Source of the DNA: Limnohabitans sp. 2KL-51
Lineage (GTDB): Bacteria > Pseudomonadota > Gammaproteobacteria > Burkholderiales > Burkholderiaceae_C
Length of the DNA: 64,000 nt
Direction of reading: 5' to 3'
Assembly: GCF_003063645.1 (NCBI RefSeq)
Contig: NZ_NESJ01000004.1
Coordinates: 1 to 64,000 of the forward strand
This document shows positions 28,061 through 36,971 of the stretch, one piece after another. The notes under the pieces were generated by a model. It searched no databases and was not told where the DNA came from. It saw nothing but the letters and a program-made list of their open reading frames with translations. A program made the position numbers and the translations under genes. The stretch's first letter is position 1. Every line of letters starts with the position of its first letter.

Positions 28061-28756
28061 TCAGGAAATTTTTATTTGCAAACTGCTCAAGCCCGCCACC
28101 TGGCCCACCAGCACATCGCCTGCCACCACGGCGGCCACACCTTCGGGGGTGCCGGTGTAAATCAGATCGCCGGGCTGCAGTTCCCATGCAGCGGACAGGT
28201 GTTCGATGGTTTCGGCCACGTTCCAGATGAGCTTGGCCACGTTGCTGCGTTGACGGTCTGCACCGTTGACTTGCAGGCTGATCTCTGCGTTGTTCGCATC
28301 GCCGGCTTGGGCGATGGGAGTAATGGGGCCGATGGGGGCTGAGTGGTCAAAAGCTTTGCCAATGCACCAGGGGCGACCTTGTTTTTTCATTTCGTTTTGC
28401 AGGTCGCGGCGGGTCATGTCCAAGCCCACGGCATAGCCATAGATGTGCTGCGCCGCGTTGGCCGCCGAAATGTTGCGTCCACCTTTGCCAATGGCCACCA
28501 CCAGTTCAATTTCGTGGTGCAGGTTTTGCGTGAGGCTCGGGTAAGGCATGGCACCGGTCTGGCCCGCTTCGACCACCACCAGACTGTCGTTGGGTTTGAG
28601 GAAGAAGAAAGGCGGCTCGCGCCCTGTAAAGCCCATCTCCTTGGCGTGTTCTTCATAATTGCGGCCCACACAATAAATGCGGTGCACTGGAAAACGTTCG
28701 GGTTGGCCCAGCACAGGCACCGAGACCACGGGCATGGGTGAAAATACAAAACTCAT
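28061..28756 (-). CDS. Fumarylacetoacetate hydrolase family protein (fumarylpyruvate hydrolase-like)
   Basis: A 231-residue FAH-superfamily enzyme. The start is HRIYCVGRNYEEHAKEMG, then PPFFFLKPNDS; metal ligands are in HHEIELVVAIG (H-x-E-x-E) and LDMTRRDLQ, and the catalytic loop includes GKAFDHSAPIGP. It best resembles NagK-type fumarylpyruvate hydrolase of the gentisate pathway, which splits fumarylpyruvate to fumarate and pyruvate; other 2-keto diacid substrates are possible. The start at 28756 (MSFVFSPMP) is preferred over an upstream ATG. A MarR regulator is divergent 98 bp away and may control it. Confidence 0.85.
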   Translation of the reverse strand: MSFVFSPMPVVSVPVLGQPERFPVHRIYCVGRNYEEHAKEMGFTGREPPFFFLKPNDSLVVVEAGQTGAMPYPSLTQNLHHEIELVVAIGKGGRNISAANAAQHIYGYAVGLDMTRRDLQNEMKKQGRPWCIGKAFDHSAPIGPITPIAQAGDANNAEISLQVNGADRQRSNVAKLIWNVAETIEHLSAAWELQPGDLIYTGTPEGVAAVVAGDVLVGQVAGLSSLQIKIS

Positions 28757-28763
28757 GGGACGC

Positions 28764-28780
28764 TTTCTTGAACAAAGAAA
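28764..28780. promoter_or_regulatory. Candidate MarR operator
   Basis: Perfect inverted repeat TTTCTT/AAGAAA with a 5-base centre, 8 bp upstream of the FAH-family start and within the 98-bp divergent gap shared with the MarR gene. Size and place fit a MarR dimer site. Confidence 0.4.
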
Positions 28781-28854
28781 ATAAGATGTTAAACGCAATG
28801 CCTGAATGTTGGCACCTGCCTCAAACGCGCTGAACACCGAAACACGACACGCAC

Positions 28855-29295
28855 ATGATCCAAAGCATCGACCTGCAGGCCACGCCGGGTCACCTGATTC
28901 GACGGGCCCAGCAAATAGCTGTGGCCATTTTTGCCGAGCAACTGGCCAGCGCTGACATCACGCCCGTGCAGTTCGCCATTCTGAACGCCTTGTTGGGCAG
29001 CCCGGGCATTGACCAGGTGAGCCTGGCCAAACGCGTGGCCTTTGACCCGGCCACTTCGGGCTCGGTCATTGGGCGGCTTGAGGCCAAGGGTTGGGTGGTG
29101 CGCGAGTCTGATCCGTCTGACCGCAGGCGCAAGTTGTTGGTGGTCACGCCGCAGGGCGTGCAGGCTTTGGCCCATATCCAAAGCGATGTGGCCCGGGTGC
29201 AAGAAAAAATCCTGGCCCCCCTGACGCCTCAAGAGCAAAGCCAGTTTGTGCATTTGCTATCGCGCCTGGTGCAGGGCCATCAGGCCGAGGTGTAG
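28855..29295 (+). CDS. MarR family transcriptional regulator
   Basis: A 146-residue winged-helix DNA-binding protein. The recognition region is VSLAKRVAFDPATSGSVIGR followed by LEAKGWVVRESDPSDRRRK, the MarR wing. MarR proteins bind as dimers near their own divergent promoters and release DNA on binding small, often aromatic, ligands. Its neighbour suggests control of the fumarylpyruvate-hydrolase-like gene and perhaps the TRAP operon. Its 3' end overlaps the convergent ABM-domain gene by 16 bp. Confidence 0.9.
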   Translation: MIQSIDLQATPGHLIRRAQQIAVAIFAEQLASADITPVQFAILNALLGSPGIDQVSLAKRVAFDPATSGSVIGRLEAKGWVVRESDPSDRRRKLLVVTPQGVQALAHIQSDVARVQEKILAPLTPQEQSQFVHLLSRLVQGHQAEV

Positions 29296-29582
29296 GTCAG
29301 CTCGAAGTGCTCCACATGCGGGGGCGCGGCAAAGAAGGGGCCGACGATGGCGCGCCACTCGGCGAACAGCGGCGACTGGCGAAAGCCCACCGTGTGGTCT
29401 TCCAGCGTGTCCCAAAAAATTTGCAACACAAAGCGCTCGGGGGTTTCAATGCAGCGGTTGACCTTGGCCCCCCGAAAGCCCTTGGCACGCGCGGCCACGG
29501 TGCTTAAGCCCAATTCAATGGCTTGTTCAAAGGCCGCTTGCTGGCCAGGCTGGATGCGGATGTCGGCGAGTTCGAGGATCAT
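29280..29582 (-). CDS. Antibiotic biosynthesis monooxygenase (ABM) domain protein
   Basis: A 100-residue dimeric alpha-beta barrel protein: MILELADIRIQPGQQAAFEQ at the start, a core RFVLQIFWDTLEDHT and FRQSPLFAEWRAIVGPFF. Members are haem- or cofactor-free monooxygenases or stress proteins; the reaction is unknown here. It is 90 bp downstream of the Nudix gene at the end of the phosphonate operon, so it may be its last gene or separate. Confidence 0.75.
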   Translation of the reverse strand: MILELADIRIQPGQQAAFEQAIELGLSTVAARAKGFRGAKVNRCIETPERFVLQIFWDTLEDHTVGFRQSPLFAEWRAIVGPFFAAPPHVEHFELTYTSA

Positions 29583-29672
29583 GGTTCTGTCCAAAAAAGG
29601 CGAGTAAAACACCACGATACCCGATTCCCGGCCAATCAGGCGTCACGGGCAGGCCATTTAGAAGCCCCGTGA

Positions 29673-30569
29673 TCAGCGCACTTTGCCGCTTGCGGTGTTG
29701 GCGTCTGAACCGGCCATGAGCCAGGCCAGACTTTGGGCCAATGAGGCGCAAGCGTCTGCGGTGAACTGACCTGATTGCATGCACGCGACCACCTCGCCGG
29801 GGCTCAGACGCAGGAATTCCTGCACCTCGCCATCGGCATTGGCGGGGTTTTCTTGCTCAGACAGGTGCAGCGTGTACACCAGCAATTGCTCGTCATGCCA
29901 GCCCTGGGGCTCGGGCCTTTGTGTGCGAATCACCCCGGAGCCACGTAAGCGGCCGGGCTCAGGCAGGCGCAAGCTGGCTTCTTCGGCCAGTTCACGCAGT
30001 GCCGTTGTCAAAGGGCTTTCTCCAGCCGTCAATCCCCCCGCGGCCAGGTTGTCCAGCAGGCCCGGATCGGTGGCTTTGTGGCTAGAACGGCGGCCGCACC
30101 ACAAGTCACCTTGCGGCAAGAAACCGTGGATGTGCACCGCATGGCTCATCATGCCCAGGTGCCTGAAGCCCGCCCGCTCGACGCACAAAAACGGGGGCAC
30201 GTCCAAAGCCGGTGGCCAAGCGGGCGTGTCAGGCCACCACGCGAAAAATTCACCACGCCAACCGCTCAAACGCCCATGGGCCGATTGCTGAACCAAAAAA
30301 GTCTGCAGGGCTTGACTGCGTTGCAATGGCTGGTCTGGTGACGATTGCCAGTGCAAGCGACCCCGTGCGATGGTGCATCCCGCCAGCAAAGCCACCATGT
30401 CCTGGGCTCGATCTGCAGACACCCAACCGATGTCGATCCCGTCACACGACCAGACCAAGCCACCCACAGGCAGCGCGTGTTGGGCCTGCAGTTGGCTGGC
30501 CAGCCAGGCTTGTTGCGGCCCGCTCAGGCGGGACCAAAAAGCTTGCTCAGGGCACAGGCCAGGAGTCAT
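29673..30569 (-). CDS. Nudix hydrolase with N-terminal DUF4743-like domain
   Basis: A 298-residue protein. Residues about 1-125 resemble the DUF4743 domain of plant and bacterial thiamine-diphosphate-related Nudix enzymes. The Nudix box is GLTAGESPLTTALRELAEEA with REXXEE seen as RELAEE. Family members include a hydrolase acting on damaged thiamine derivatives. It begins 6 bp after phnX on the same strand, so it is likely in the phosphonate operon, but a direct role in phosphonate metabolism is not known. Confidence 0.78.
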   Translation of the reverse strand: MTPGLCPEQAFWSRLSGPQQAWLASQLQAQHALPVGGLVWSCDGIDIGWVSADRAQDMVALLAGCTIARGRLHWQSSPDQPLQRSQALQTFLVQQSAHGRLSGWRGEFFAWWPDTPAWPPALDVPPFLCVERAGFRHLGMMSHAVHIHGFLPQGDLWCGRRSSHKATDPGLLDNLAAGGLTAGESPLTTALRELAEEASLRLPEPGRLRGSGVIRTQRPEPQGWHDEQLLVYTLHLSEQENPANADGEVQEFLRLSPGEVVACMQSGQFTADACASLAQSLAWLMAGSDANTASGKVR

Positions 30570-30575
30570 GTGGAG

Positions 30576-31397
30576 TCAAGGGGTTTCGCCCGAGGCCATG
30601 CGCTGTTCTATGCGCGCGATGGCGTCCGGCAAATCGGCAACACTGTCGATCACCTCGTGGGCCCCGGCCGAAATCAGCAGGTTGCTGGCGCTGGTCCTGG
30701 CATGGGCCTGGTCTTGTTCGCTGGCTTGCAGCCAATGCTCATGCGTCCAGCCCAGCGCGTTGCCACTCACGGCCACACCCACCGTCCAGGCGCCTGCGGC
30801 CAGGCCTTCGGCCAAGCCGGGTGAGGTGTCGTCGACCTTGATGACTTGCGACGCCTTGCCTTGCAAGCCCATGGCCTGCAAACAAGCCTCCATGCCCATG
30901 GGGTCAGGGCGGCTGCGGGCAACGTCGTCGCAACACACCACCAAGGCCGGTGTGAAGCCTTGTGCATGGGCGATCTCAATCAAGGGCGTCATGATTTTTC
31001 GGGTGTAACCGGTGGTGGTGGCAAAGGCCAAGCCTTGGGCCTGCAAGGCATGGTACGCCGTCATGAAGCCCGGAATGAAGTGGCTGCGGTCCAGAGCTGC
31101 TTTGGCACTCATGGGCTCAAACTCTGTCAAAAGTTGTTGCGCATCCGCGTTGTTGAAGGGGCGGCCATTCAGTGCTTGCCACTGGGCTGCGATGGTCGGC
31201 ATGCATCCCAAGGCCGCGATGTGGTCAATCTTGGGCAAACCCATCGGCACACGAGCCTCAGCGATGGTGATCTCAACCTGGTGACGAGCAAACAACTCGA
31301 CGAAGGCACCCATGGGTGCCAGGCTGCCAAAGTCCACGATAGTGCCTGCCCAGTCGAGCACGATGCCGCGGATTTTTTGTTCTTGTTGGGGATTCAT
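30576..31397 (-). CDS. phnX: Phosphonoacetaldehyde hydrolase (phosphonatase)
   Basis: A 273-residue HAD-superfamily enzyme that cuts the C-P bond of phosphonoacetaldehyde, giving acetaldehyde and phosphate. The nucleophile is Asp15 in LDWAGTIVD and the Schiff-base Lys is Lys56 in PMGLPKIDHI, matching Asp12 and Lys53 of the Bacillus cereus enzyme; VKVDDTSPGLAEG is the third HAD motif. It overlaps the FAD oxidoreductase stop by 4 bases. No phnW transaminase is nearby, so its substrate must come from another route. Confidence 0.96.
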   Translation of the reverse strand: MNPQQEQKIRGIVLDWAGTIVDFGSLAPMGAFVELFARHQVEITIAEARVPMGLPKIDHIAALGCMPTIAAQWQALNGRPFNNADAQQLLTEFEPMSAKAALDRSHFIPGFMTAYHALQAQGLAFATTTGYTRKIMTPLIEIAHAQGFTPALVVCCDDVARSRPDPMGMEACLQAMGLQGKASQVIKVDDTSPGLAEGLAAGAWTVGVAVSGNALGWTHEHWLQASEQDQAHARTSASNLLISAGAHEVIDSVADLPDAIARIEQRMASGETP

Positions 31398-32509
31398 GTT
31401 TTGCTCCAGTTGTGAATGATGTCTTCAGCCAAGCCAAAAGAGGTGCTCATGCCGGTGCCACTGGTCACGCTGACCAATTGCACACCTGGCAACACATCGC
31501 GCACCAGGCTGTCTTGTTGGGCGCTGGGGTAAATGCCCGTCCAGCGCTCTGTTACCTGGTAGTGGCCCAGGCACAGCAGGCGCTGCATTTCGTAGAGGAT
31601 CAGGTCATCCACTTCGCGCGAAGCAAAAGGCCGCATGGCCTGGCCGTAGTGGTGTGAGTCGCCCACCACAAGCGAGCCGTCCTGGCTTTGCACCACGATC
31701 AGGTGGATGCCATGGGCCAATTCCTGGGGGGCTTCAACGCGCAGCTGATCGAGCAGCAATTGGGCTCCGGGCAATTCGCTGTAACCCCGGTAGCGCACCA
31801 GACTCAAATCGCTCATCACCCCAGCCCCGAGCCGGTAGCCGGGCGGCGGCTGAACCCGCAGCATTTGCAGCTGACACAGTTGGGTGTTGTTTTCGCTGAA
31901 AGCCTCTGGAAACAAGCTGCGCATGTCCGGGCCTGGGCAGACCAGGATGCGCTCGGCTTGCAGCCATTGCCCGCCGGTGAAGACGGCGCCAGAGATGACT
32001 TCTTGAACATGTTGCCCGAGTTGAAACACCACCCCTTGAGTGGCCAGCCAAACACGCAGTTTTTCAATGGCGCTGCGCGCCTCGATGCGCAACTCGTGAG
32101 GGCTGTACAAGGCCCCTTGCAAATGGCGCATGACAAATTGTGGCGCCTGGTCTTGCAGGGCTTGGCCTTCAAGCCATTGCAGATCCTGGCCCTCAGGTTG
32201 TCGGCACAATTCCTGCAAAACCATTTTGGCCTGTTGTCTTTGCGCCAGCACATACAAACCCTGGTGCTCAATGGCAATACCCGCTTGTGGGGCCAGTGCA
32301 GCCCACACATCGCGTGACCTTCGGGCGCGACGCCAGGTGTCGCCACGGCCTTGGCCAGTCACCGTGACAAAGCCAAAGTTGCGAATAGAGGCCCCCACAC
32401 AAAATGGGTCGCGGTCGATCACCCGCACGCTTTTGCCTTGTTGCAAAGCAGTCCAGGCGCAGGCCAGGCCGACGATGCCACTTCCGACAATGATCACATC
32501 GTTGCTCAT
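31394..32509 (-). CDS. FAD-dependent oxidoreductase of the phosphonate-associated TIGR03364 type
   Basis: A 371-residue DAO-family flavoenzyme. The FAD-binding VIIVGSGIVGLACAW is at the N-terminus and GTGMSTSFGLAEDII near the C-terminus. The position beside phnX and phnCDE fits TIGR03364, whose members are proposed to oxidise aminophosphonates; a characterised relative, PbfD, oxidises N-methyl-2-aminoethylphosphonate to phosphonoacetaldehyde. That would feed PhnX without PhnW. It overlaps both neighbours by 4 bases. Confidence 0.85.
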   Translation of the reverse strand: MSNDVIIVGSGIVGLACAWTALQQGKSVRVIDRDPFCVGASIRNFGFVTVTGQGRGDTWRRARRSRDVWAALAPQAGIAIEHQGLYVLAQRQQAKMVLQELCRQPEGQDLQWLEGQALQDQAPQFVMRHLQGALYSPHELRIEARSAIEKLRVWLATQGVVFQLGQHVQEVISGAVFTGGQWLQAERILVCPGPDMRSLFPEAFSENNTQLCQLQMLRVQPPPGYRLGAGVMSDLSLVRYRGYSELPGAQLLLDQLRVEAPQELAHGIHLIVVQSQDGSLVVGDSHHYGQAMRPFASREVDDLILYEMQRLLCLGHYQVTERWTGIYPSAQQDSLVRDVLPGVQLVSVTSGTGMSTSFGLAEDIIHNWSKT

Positions 32510-33597
32510 GCTGTGCTTCCCACAAAGTTGCGGCCTCGGGTTGAGCCGAGTGCCTGCTGTAGTTGATGAAGGCCGGCCGGGCTGCTGCGCAGATCACGCG
32601 GTGTAATGCCCAGATTTTTCAACCAGGTCGACAGTTGCTCGCGGGCCTGGTGCCAGCGACAGTCAAAAATGTCTGCCAGGTCGCCCTGCACCTGCGGGCT
32701 GATGGCCGCTGCGATGTCCAGCACCATGGGCAACCACACCGCACAGGCGTGGCCATGGGGCAGGTTTTCTTTCAAGGTCAGGTCATACGACAAAGCGTGG
32801 GCCAAGGCCGTCTGGGTTTGCGACATGGCCAAACCGGCCAGCAAGGACGCTTGGCTCATCTGTTCGCGCAAATCCTGGTCTTGTGGTTGGTTCATCAGTG
32901 CCGGCAGGGTCTGCAAAACCATGCGCGCAGAACGTACCGCCAAAGGGCGCGTGATCGCATTGGCATGGTGGTTCCAGATCGATTCCAACGCGTGCGCCAG
33001 GGTGTCCAGAGCGGTGTCCCGGGTCAAGCCTTCGGGGCAAGTCAAGGTCAAGTTAGGGTCAACCCAGGCCTGGTCGGCAAAGCCCTGGACGCAGGACCAC
33101 GAGCGCTTGATGGCAGGTTGGGCATCGAGGTCCCACAAGGTGGCCCAGGGTGTGACCTCACTGCCTGTGCCCGAAGTGGTGGGGGCGCACCACAAGGTGT
33201 GCCGCTTGTGATCGGCAGGCAGCTTGTTGGCACGCCAAACCGATGGGGCCAGCGCCAGGTCATTCAGCTCAAAGCGGGCCAGTTTGGCCAAATCGAGCGT
33301 GGTGCCGCCACCGATGGCCAGCAAGGCGGCGTCTGGTTGTGTGGCCCACAACGGCCAAAGTTGCTGGCACAACTGCAGCGCCGCCGTGATGCTGCTTTGG
33401 GCCGACCGTTGCCAAATCCAGCCCACGCACAGTTCGCCCCAGTGCCTTTTCAAATCGGCCTCCCATGCCAAAGAGATGGCATGCGGGTCGGCCAACACAA
33501 AAAACGGTTGTTCAGGTGTGTGGGTGTGCAACAGGTTCGGGCCCCATTCGAGCTGAACCGGGTTGAACCATGTCAAATGAATCGCTGTCGCAGCCAT
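32506..33597 (-). CDS. Iron-containing alcohol dehydrogenase, phosphonate-associated
   Basis: A 363-residue group III Fe-ADH. NAD(P)-binding [10 protein letters not shown] and [13 protein letters not shown] are present. The metal ligands are in DTLAHALES (Asp, His) and in [10 protein letters not shown] and [11 protein letters not shown] (two His). Relatives in phosphonate clusters reduce phosphonoacetaldehyde or oxidise hydroxyethylphosphonate; here it could supply PhnX from a hydroxyphosphonate. Its first 25 bp overlap the end of phnE, so the start could lie a few codons later. Confidence 0.85.
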   Translation of the reverse strand: MAATAIHLTWFNPVQLEWGPNLLHTHTPEQPFFVLADPHAISLAWEADLKRHWGELCVGWIWQRSAQSSITAALQLCQQLWPLWATQPDAALLAIGGGTTLDLAKLARFELNDLALAPSVWRANKLPADHKRHTLWCAPTTSGTGSEVTPWATLWDLDAQPAIKRSWSCVQGFADQAWVDPNLTLTCPEGLTRDTALDTLAHALESIWNHHANAITRPLAVRSARMVLQTLPALMNQPQDQDLREQMSQASLLAGLAMSQTQTALAHALSYDLTLKENLPHGHACAVWLPMVLDIAAAISPQVQGDLADIFDCRWHQAREQLSTWLKNLGITPRDLRSSPAGLHQLQQALGSTRGRNFVGSTA

Positions 33598-34394
33598 GAT
33601 GAAACCATGTCAATGAGGGAGACGGTGACGATTAACATCAACAAGACAGCGCAGGTCTGGGCGTATTCAAAACTGCGGATCACTTCAAACAAGATCACGC
33701 CAATGCCGCCAGCACCGACCATGCCCACCACCGAGGCCGAACGCACATTTGATTCAAAACGGTACAGCGAGTAGGACAGCCACAGCGGCATCACTTGGGG
33801 GATCACGCCGTAAGCTATTTCGGCCAATTTGTGGGCGCCTGTTGCCCTGATCCCTTCCACCGGACGCGGGTCGATGGCTTCGACGGCCTCGGAAAACAGC
33901 TTGGACAATGTGCCAGTGGTGTGGACAAACAAGGCCAGCACCCCGGCAAAAGGCCCCAGGCCCACGGCCACAATGAACAACATGGCGAACACCATTTCAT
34001 TGGTGGCCCGACAGGCGTCCATCATTCGGCGAACCGGCTGGTAGACCCAGACTGGCGCCACATTGGAAGCCGATAGCAATCCCATGGGCACGGCGGCCAC
34101 GATGGCCAGCACTGTGCCCCACAGCGCGATGTGCAGCGTGATCACCATTTCGCGCAAATACATCCGCCAGTCCTTGAAGTCGGGCGGAAAGAAATCGGCG
34201 GCAAACGTGCGCATGTTGGCCGCATCCCGGATCAAGTCTAGGGGGCGGATTTCTGCCCCCTGCCAAGCCCAAGCCAGAACCCCCGCTGCCACCAGCCAAA
34301 TCAAGTAACTCAGGCCCTGGCTCTTTTTGTGCGAGGCCAGTTGTTGTAGCTTCTCCAGATCGGCGCTGGCGATGGCACTGGACATTGTGGACAT
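33573..34394 (-). CDS. phnE: Phosphonate ABC transporter permease PhnE
   Basis: A 273-residue inner-membrane permease with about six membrane segments. The EAA motif region that contacts PhnC is in [20 protein letters not shown]; other hydrophobic segments include [17 protein letters not shown]. It lies 2 bp downstream of phnD. It would form a dimeric channel with PhnC for uptake of phosphonates bound by PhnD. Confidence 0.95.
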   Translation of the reverse strand: MSTMSSAIASADLEKLQQLASHKKSQGLSYLIWLVAAGVLAWAWQGAEIRPLDLIRDAANMRTFAADFFPPDFKDWRMYLREMVITLHIALWGTVLAIVAAVPMGLLSASNVAPVWVYQPVRRMMDACRATNEMVFAMLFIVAVGLGPFAGVLALFVHTTGTLSKLFSEAVEAIDPRPVEGIRATGAHKLAEIAYGVIPQVMPLWLSYSLYRFESNVRSASVVGMVGAGGIGVILFEVIRSFEYAQTCAVLLMLIVTVSLIDMVSSWLRQRFI

Positions 34395-34396
34395 GC

Positions 34397-35347
34397 TTAT
34401 TTCTTCAAAGCAGCCAGTTGCTTGTCAATGTCAGCCAACTGTTTGGTTTTTTCCGCAGCAGACAATTTTTCATCGCCCTCGACCTTGCGACGGTCCTTGA
34501 ACAACTCGAGTTGACGGATCGGGATCAGCTGGTCGTTGTTGGATTCGCGGAAACCACCGTAGTTGTAAATGTTCTTGAGCACCGCTTTTTCAGCTGGATC
34601 GTTCTTGGCGTAATTCAGAACAAAATCTTTGATCTTGATTTTGACCGCCGGGTCCAGGTCTTTGCGCCACACAAATGGATCGCTCGGGATCAAGGGGCTT
34701 TTCCAGATCACGCGCAACTGGCTGAACAAATCTGGCTTGGCACTTTCGAGCTTGCCCATGTCTTCGGTGTTGTTGGTGGCCACATCGATCTGTTTGGCCA
34801 GGGTGGCCTGGATGTTGGCGCCGTGGCTGGCGTTGCGCACTGTTTTGAAGGTGTTGCGTGCTTCGATGTTGCGCTGGGCAAAAATGTAATAAGAGGGCAC
34901 CAAAAAGCCCGAAGTGGAATTGGGGTCACCAATGCCGAAGTTGATGTTCTTGCCGTTGGCGATCACATCGTCCAGCGTTTTGTAGGGGCTGTCTTTGTGA
35001 GTGATCAGCAAGGCGTGGTAGCCGAAGGTCCCGTCGGCATACATGAGCTGCGCAAAGACTTCGCCGTTGGAGCGGTCCACGGCTTCCATGGCGGCTTTGT
35101 TGCCGTACCAGGCCACCTGAATTTTGTTGAAACGCATGGCTTCGATCACGCCAGCGTAGTCAGGGGCATAAAACGACTGGATTTTCAAGCCCGTTTTTTT
35201 CTCCATGTCGCGGAAGAAGGGCTCCCAGCGCTCACGTTGGGCCGAAGCCGAATCGGTCGCGATGATGCCAAAGCTGATGTTTTGGGCAAAGGCGCTGATG
35301 GCACCCAAAGAAATCAGGCCAGTGGCCAGGATGCGGGCAAGTTTCAT
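34397..35347 (-). CDS. phnD: Phosphonate ABC transporter substrate-binding protein PhnD
   Basis: A 316-residue periplasmic binding protein. The signal peptide [20 protein letters not shown] ends before AQN. Family motifs: [48 protein letters not shown] and [12 protein letters not shown], where the Ser/Thr-rich loops bind the phosphonate group. The C-terminus is helical and rich in Lys and Glu. It lies 24 bp downstream of phnC. Confidence 0.96.
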   Translation of the reverse strand: MKLARILATGLISLGAISAFAQNISFGIIATDSASAQRERWEPFFRDMEKKTGLKIQSFYAPDYAGVIEAMRFNKIQVAWYGNKAAMEAVDRSNGEVFAQLMYADGTFGYHALLITHKDSPYKTLDDVIANGKNINFGIGDPNSTSGFLVPSYYIFAQRNIEARNTFKTVRNASHGANIQATLAKQIDVATNNTEDMGKLESAKPDLFSQLRVIWKSPLIPSDPFVWRKDLDPAVKIKIKDFVLNYAKNDPAEKAVLKNIYNYGGFRESNNDQLIPIRQLELFKDRRKVEGDEKLSAAEKTKQLADIDKQLAALKK

Positions 35348-35371
35348 GGTGAGGTCCTCAGGTTGAAAAAT

Positions 35372-36217
35372 TCAATGCGCCAGAAGTTGGCGAGTTGGGT
35401 TGAAAAGCGGTTCCGGTGTTTCAGGCGGATGGTCCATGAACAGCTCGTCGGAATGCGTGCCGTACAGCTCGCGCAACCGTTGGTTGTCCAGGCCCAGGGG
35501 AGGGCCGTCGTAGACCAGGCGACCTTCGCGCAAGGCGATGATGCGGTCGCAGTACTGGCGCGCCAAGTTCACGTTGTGCAAGCTGATGACCAAGGTCATG
35601 CCCTGCTCTCGTTGCAGCTGGCGCAGCAAATCCATCACCCTGCGGGTGGACTCGGGATCGAGCGAGGCCACGGGTTCGTCAGCGAGCAAGATGCGAGCGC
35701 CTTGCACCAGTGCGCGGGCAATGGCGGCGCGCTGCTGTTGGCCTCCCGAGAGCGTCGAGGCCCTTTGCACCGCCTGCTCTGACAGGCCCACCGAATGCAA
35801 GGCCATGAGTGCTTTGAATTTTTCTTCGGGTGTGAACCAACCGAGCAAACTTCTGTGCAGTGGAATGTGGGGCAGCAGCCCCGTCATCACGTTGGTCAGC
35901 ACATCCATGCGGCCCACCAAATTGAACTGCTGGAAGATGATGCCGATGTGCGTGCGCAATTGACGCACATCCGCGCTCAGCTTGCCAGACTTCTGCAGGC
36001 TCTGGCCCCACAGCTGGATTTCGCTGTCAACACCATCCAACCGTTCCAGCCCGCACAAGCTTCGCAGCAAGGTCGATTTGCCCGAACCCGAGGCACCCAG
36101 CAAGCCCACACACTCGCCCTTGTCGATGCACACATCGATGGCTTGAAGGGCCTGCCGGTCCTTTTGGAAGGATTTGCAGGCATTGATGATGCGGATGGCC
36201 AGTTGTTCATTTGACAT
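35372..36217 (-). CDS. phnC: Phosphonate ABC transporter ATPase PhnC
   Basis: An ATPase of 281 residues from this start. Walker A is GASGSGKSTLLRSL, the signature LSGGQQQRAAIARAL and Walker B ILLADEPVASLDPES, with an H-loop in LVISLHNVNL. It powers phosphonate uptake with PhnDE. Two starts are possible: ATG at 36226 or ATG at 36217 (MSNEQLAIRI). I prefer 36217, because 36226 would lie inside the -10 proposed for the PHO-box array at 36241-36269; no Shine-Dalgarno site precedes either. It is the first gene of a long operon running to phnX or beyond. Confidence 0.95.
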   Translation of the reverse strand: MSNEQLAIRIINACKSFQKDRQALQAIDVCIDKGECVGLLGASGSGKSTLLRSLCGLERLDGVDSEIQLWGQSLQKSGKLSADVRQLRTHIGIIFQQFNLVGRMDVLTNVMTGLLPHIPLHRSLLGWFTPEEKFKALMALHSVGLSEQAVQRASTLSGGQQQRAAIARALVQGARILLADEPVASLDPESTRRVMDLLRQLQREQGMTLVISLHNVNLARQYCDRIIALREGRLVYDGPPLGLDNQRLRELYGTHSDELFMDHPPETPEPLFNPTRQLLAH

Positions 36218-36224
36218 GTCAGGC

Positions 36225-36269
36225 ATGGTGCAAAGTGCCTGTGACGTTGTGATGAAGAAAATATGTCAG
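36225..36269 (-). promoter_or_regulatory. PHO-box array before the phnCDE operon
   Basis: Three minus-strand half-sites at an 11-bp period: CTGACAT (36263-36269), TCTTCAT (36252-36258), ACGTCAC (36241-36247), compared with CTGTCAY of E. coli. Exactly 10 bp after the last is CACCAT (36225-36230), a weak -10-like hexamer that would start RNA at about the phnC ATG at 36217. Confidence 0.5.
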
Positions 36270-36287
36270 TTTGGTGGCGGGGCTGTT

Positions 36288-36321
36288 TTGTCATGCTTTT
36301 GACACGAGCCGAGTCCACAGT
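36288..36321 (+). promoter_or_regulatory. PHO box and -10 before the phnZ-like gene
   Basis: TTGTCATGCTTTTGACAC at 36288-36305: half-sites match the PHO consensus at 6 and 5 of 7 positions with a 4-bp spacer. CACAGT at 36316-36321 follows after 10 bp. Transcription would begin about at the ATG at 36328, and no Shine-Dalgarno site is seen, suggesting a leaderless message. Confidence 0.65.
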
Positions 36322-36327
36322 CTTGCC

Positions 36328-36903
36328 ATGCAAAAAATGATGAACACCCTTTTGGCGCTGTACGAGCAAGGCGGCGACTTGGTCTATGCAGGTGAGTCAG
36401 TCACCCAGTTGATGCACGCTTGGCAATGCGGGCGTTTGGCTGAAAAGTCAGACGCCAGCGCGGCTTTGCAGTTGGCCAGTTGGTTGCACGACGTGGGTCA
36501 TTTGTGGGTGAATCTGGAAGGCACGCCCACCCTCAGAGGTCAAGACGATGTGCATGAAAGCATCGGTGCACAGGTGCTGCTGCCTGTGTTTGGTCTCGCT
36601 GTTTCAGAGCCTGTGCGTTTGCATGTACAGGCCAAGCGCTACTTGGTCGGCACACGCGAGATCTACGCCAGCAAACTGTCGCCTGATTCGGTGCGAAGCT
36701 TGCAATTGCAGGGCGGACCCATGGGGCCGCAAGAGTGTGCGGCATTTGAAGCGGAGCCTTTTTTTGCCGATGCTGTGAAGCTGCGCGTGTGGGATGACCT
36801 GGGCAAAAAATCTGCTTGGTTTGAGGATACACGCCACGATGCCCTTGACCATTTGATGCAATTGATGCATCGCGTGGTGCAGGCGCGCGTCATTCAAATT
36901 TAA
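36328..36903 (+). CDS. phnZ: PhnZ-like HD-domain mixed-valent diiron oxygenase
   Basis: A 191-residue HD-domain protein. The residues that define PhnZ are in place: Tyr20, Glu23, His30, His54-Asp55 (WLHDVGH), His76 (DDVHESIG), His99 (VRLHVQAKRY) and Asp156, a constant shift of about four from marine PhnZ (Tyr24, Glu27, His34, His58, Asp59, His80, His104, Asp161). PhnZ oxidatively cleaves 2-amino-1-hydroxyethylphosphonate to glycine and phosphate. Its usual partner, the PhnY* hydroxylase, is not in this window. The start at 36328 is chosen over an upstream in-frame ATG at 36271 that would place coding over the PHO box. Divergent from phnC. Confidence 0.85.
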   Translation: MQKMMNTLLALYEQGGDLVYAGESVTQLMHAWQCGRLAEKSDASAALQLASWLHDVGHLWVNLEGTPTLRGQDDVHESIGAQVLLPVFGLAVSEPVRLHVQAKRYLVGTREIYASKLSPDSVRSLQLQGGPMGPQECAAFEAEPFFADAVKLRVWDDLGKKSAWFEDTRHDALDHLMQLMHRVVQARVIQI

Positions 36904-36908
36904 CAAAA

Positions 36909-36942
36909 AAGACATGTCTTTGACACGGGTGCGGGGGATCAT
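36909..36942 (+). promoter_or_regulatory. PHO-box-like site and -10 before olsB
   Basis: AAGACATGTCTTTGACAC at 36909-36926; half-sites match at 4 and 5 of 7, weaker than others. GATCAT (4 of 6 to TATAAT) follows after exactly 10 bp at 36937-36942. The first 12 bases also form a perfect palindrome (AAGACATGTCTT). Confidence 0.45.
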
Positions 36943-36971
36943 TCATTACAGGAAAAAAAGGAGCTGAAGTC

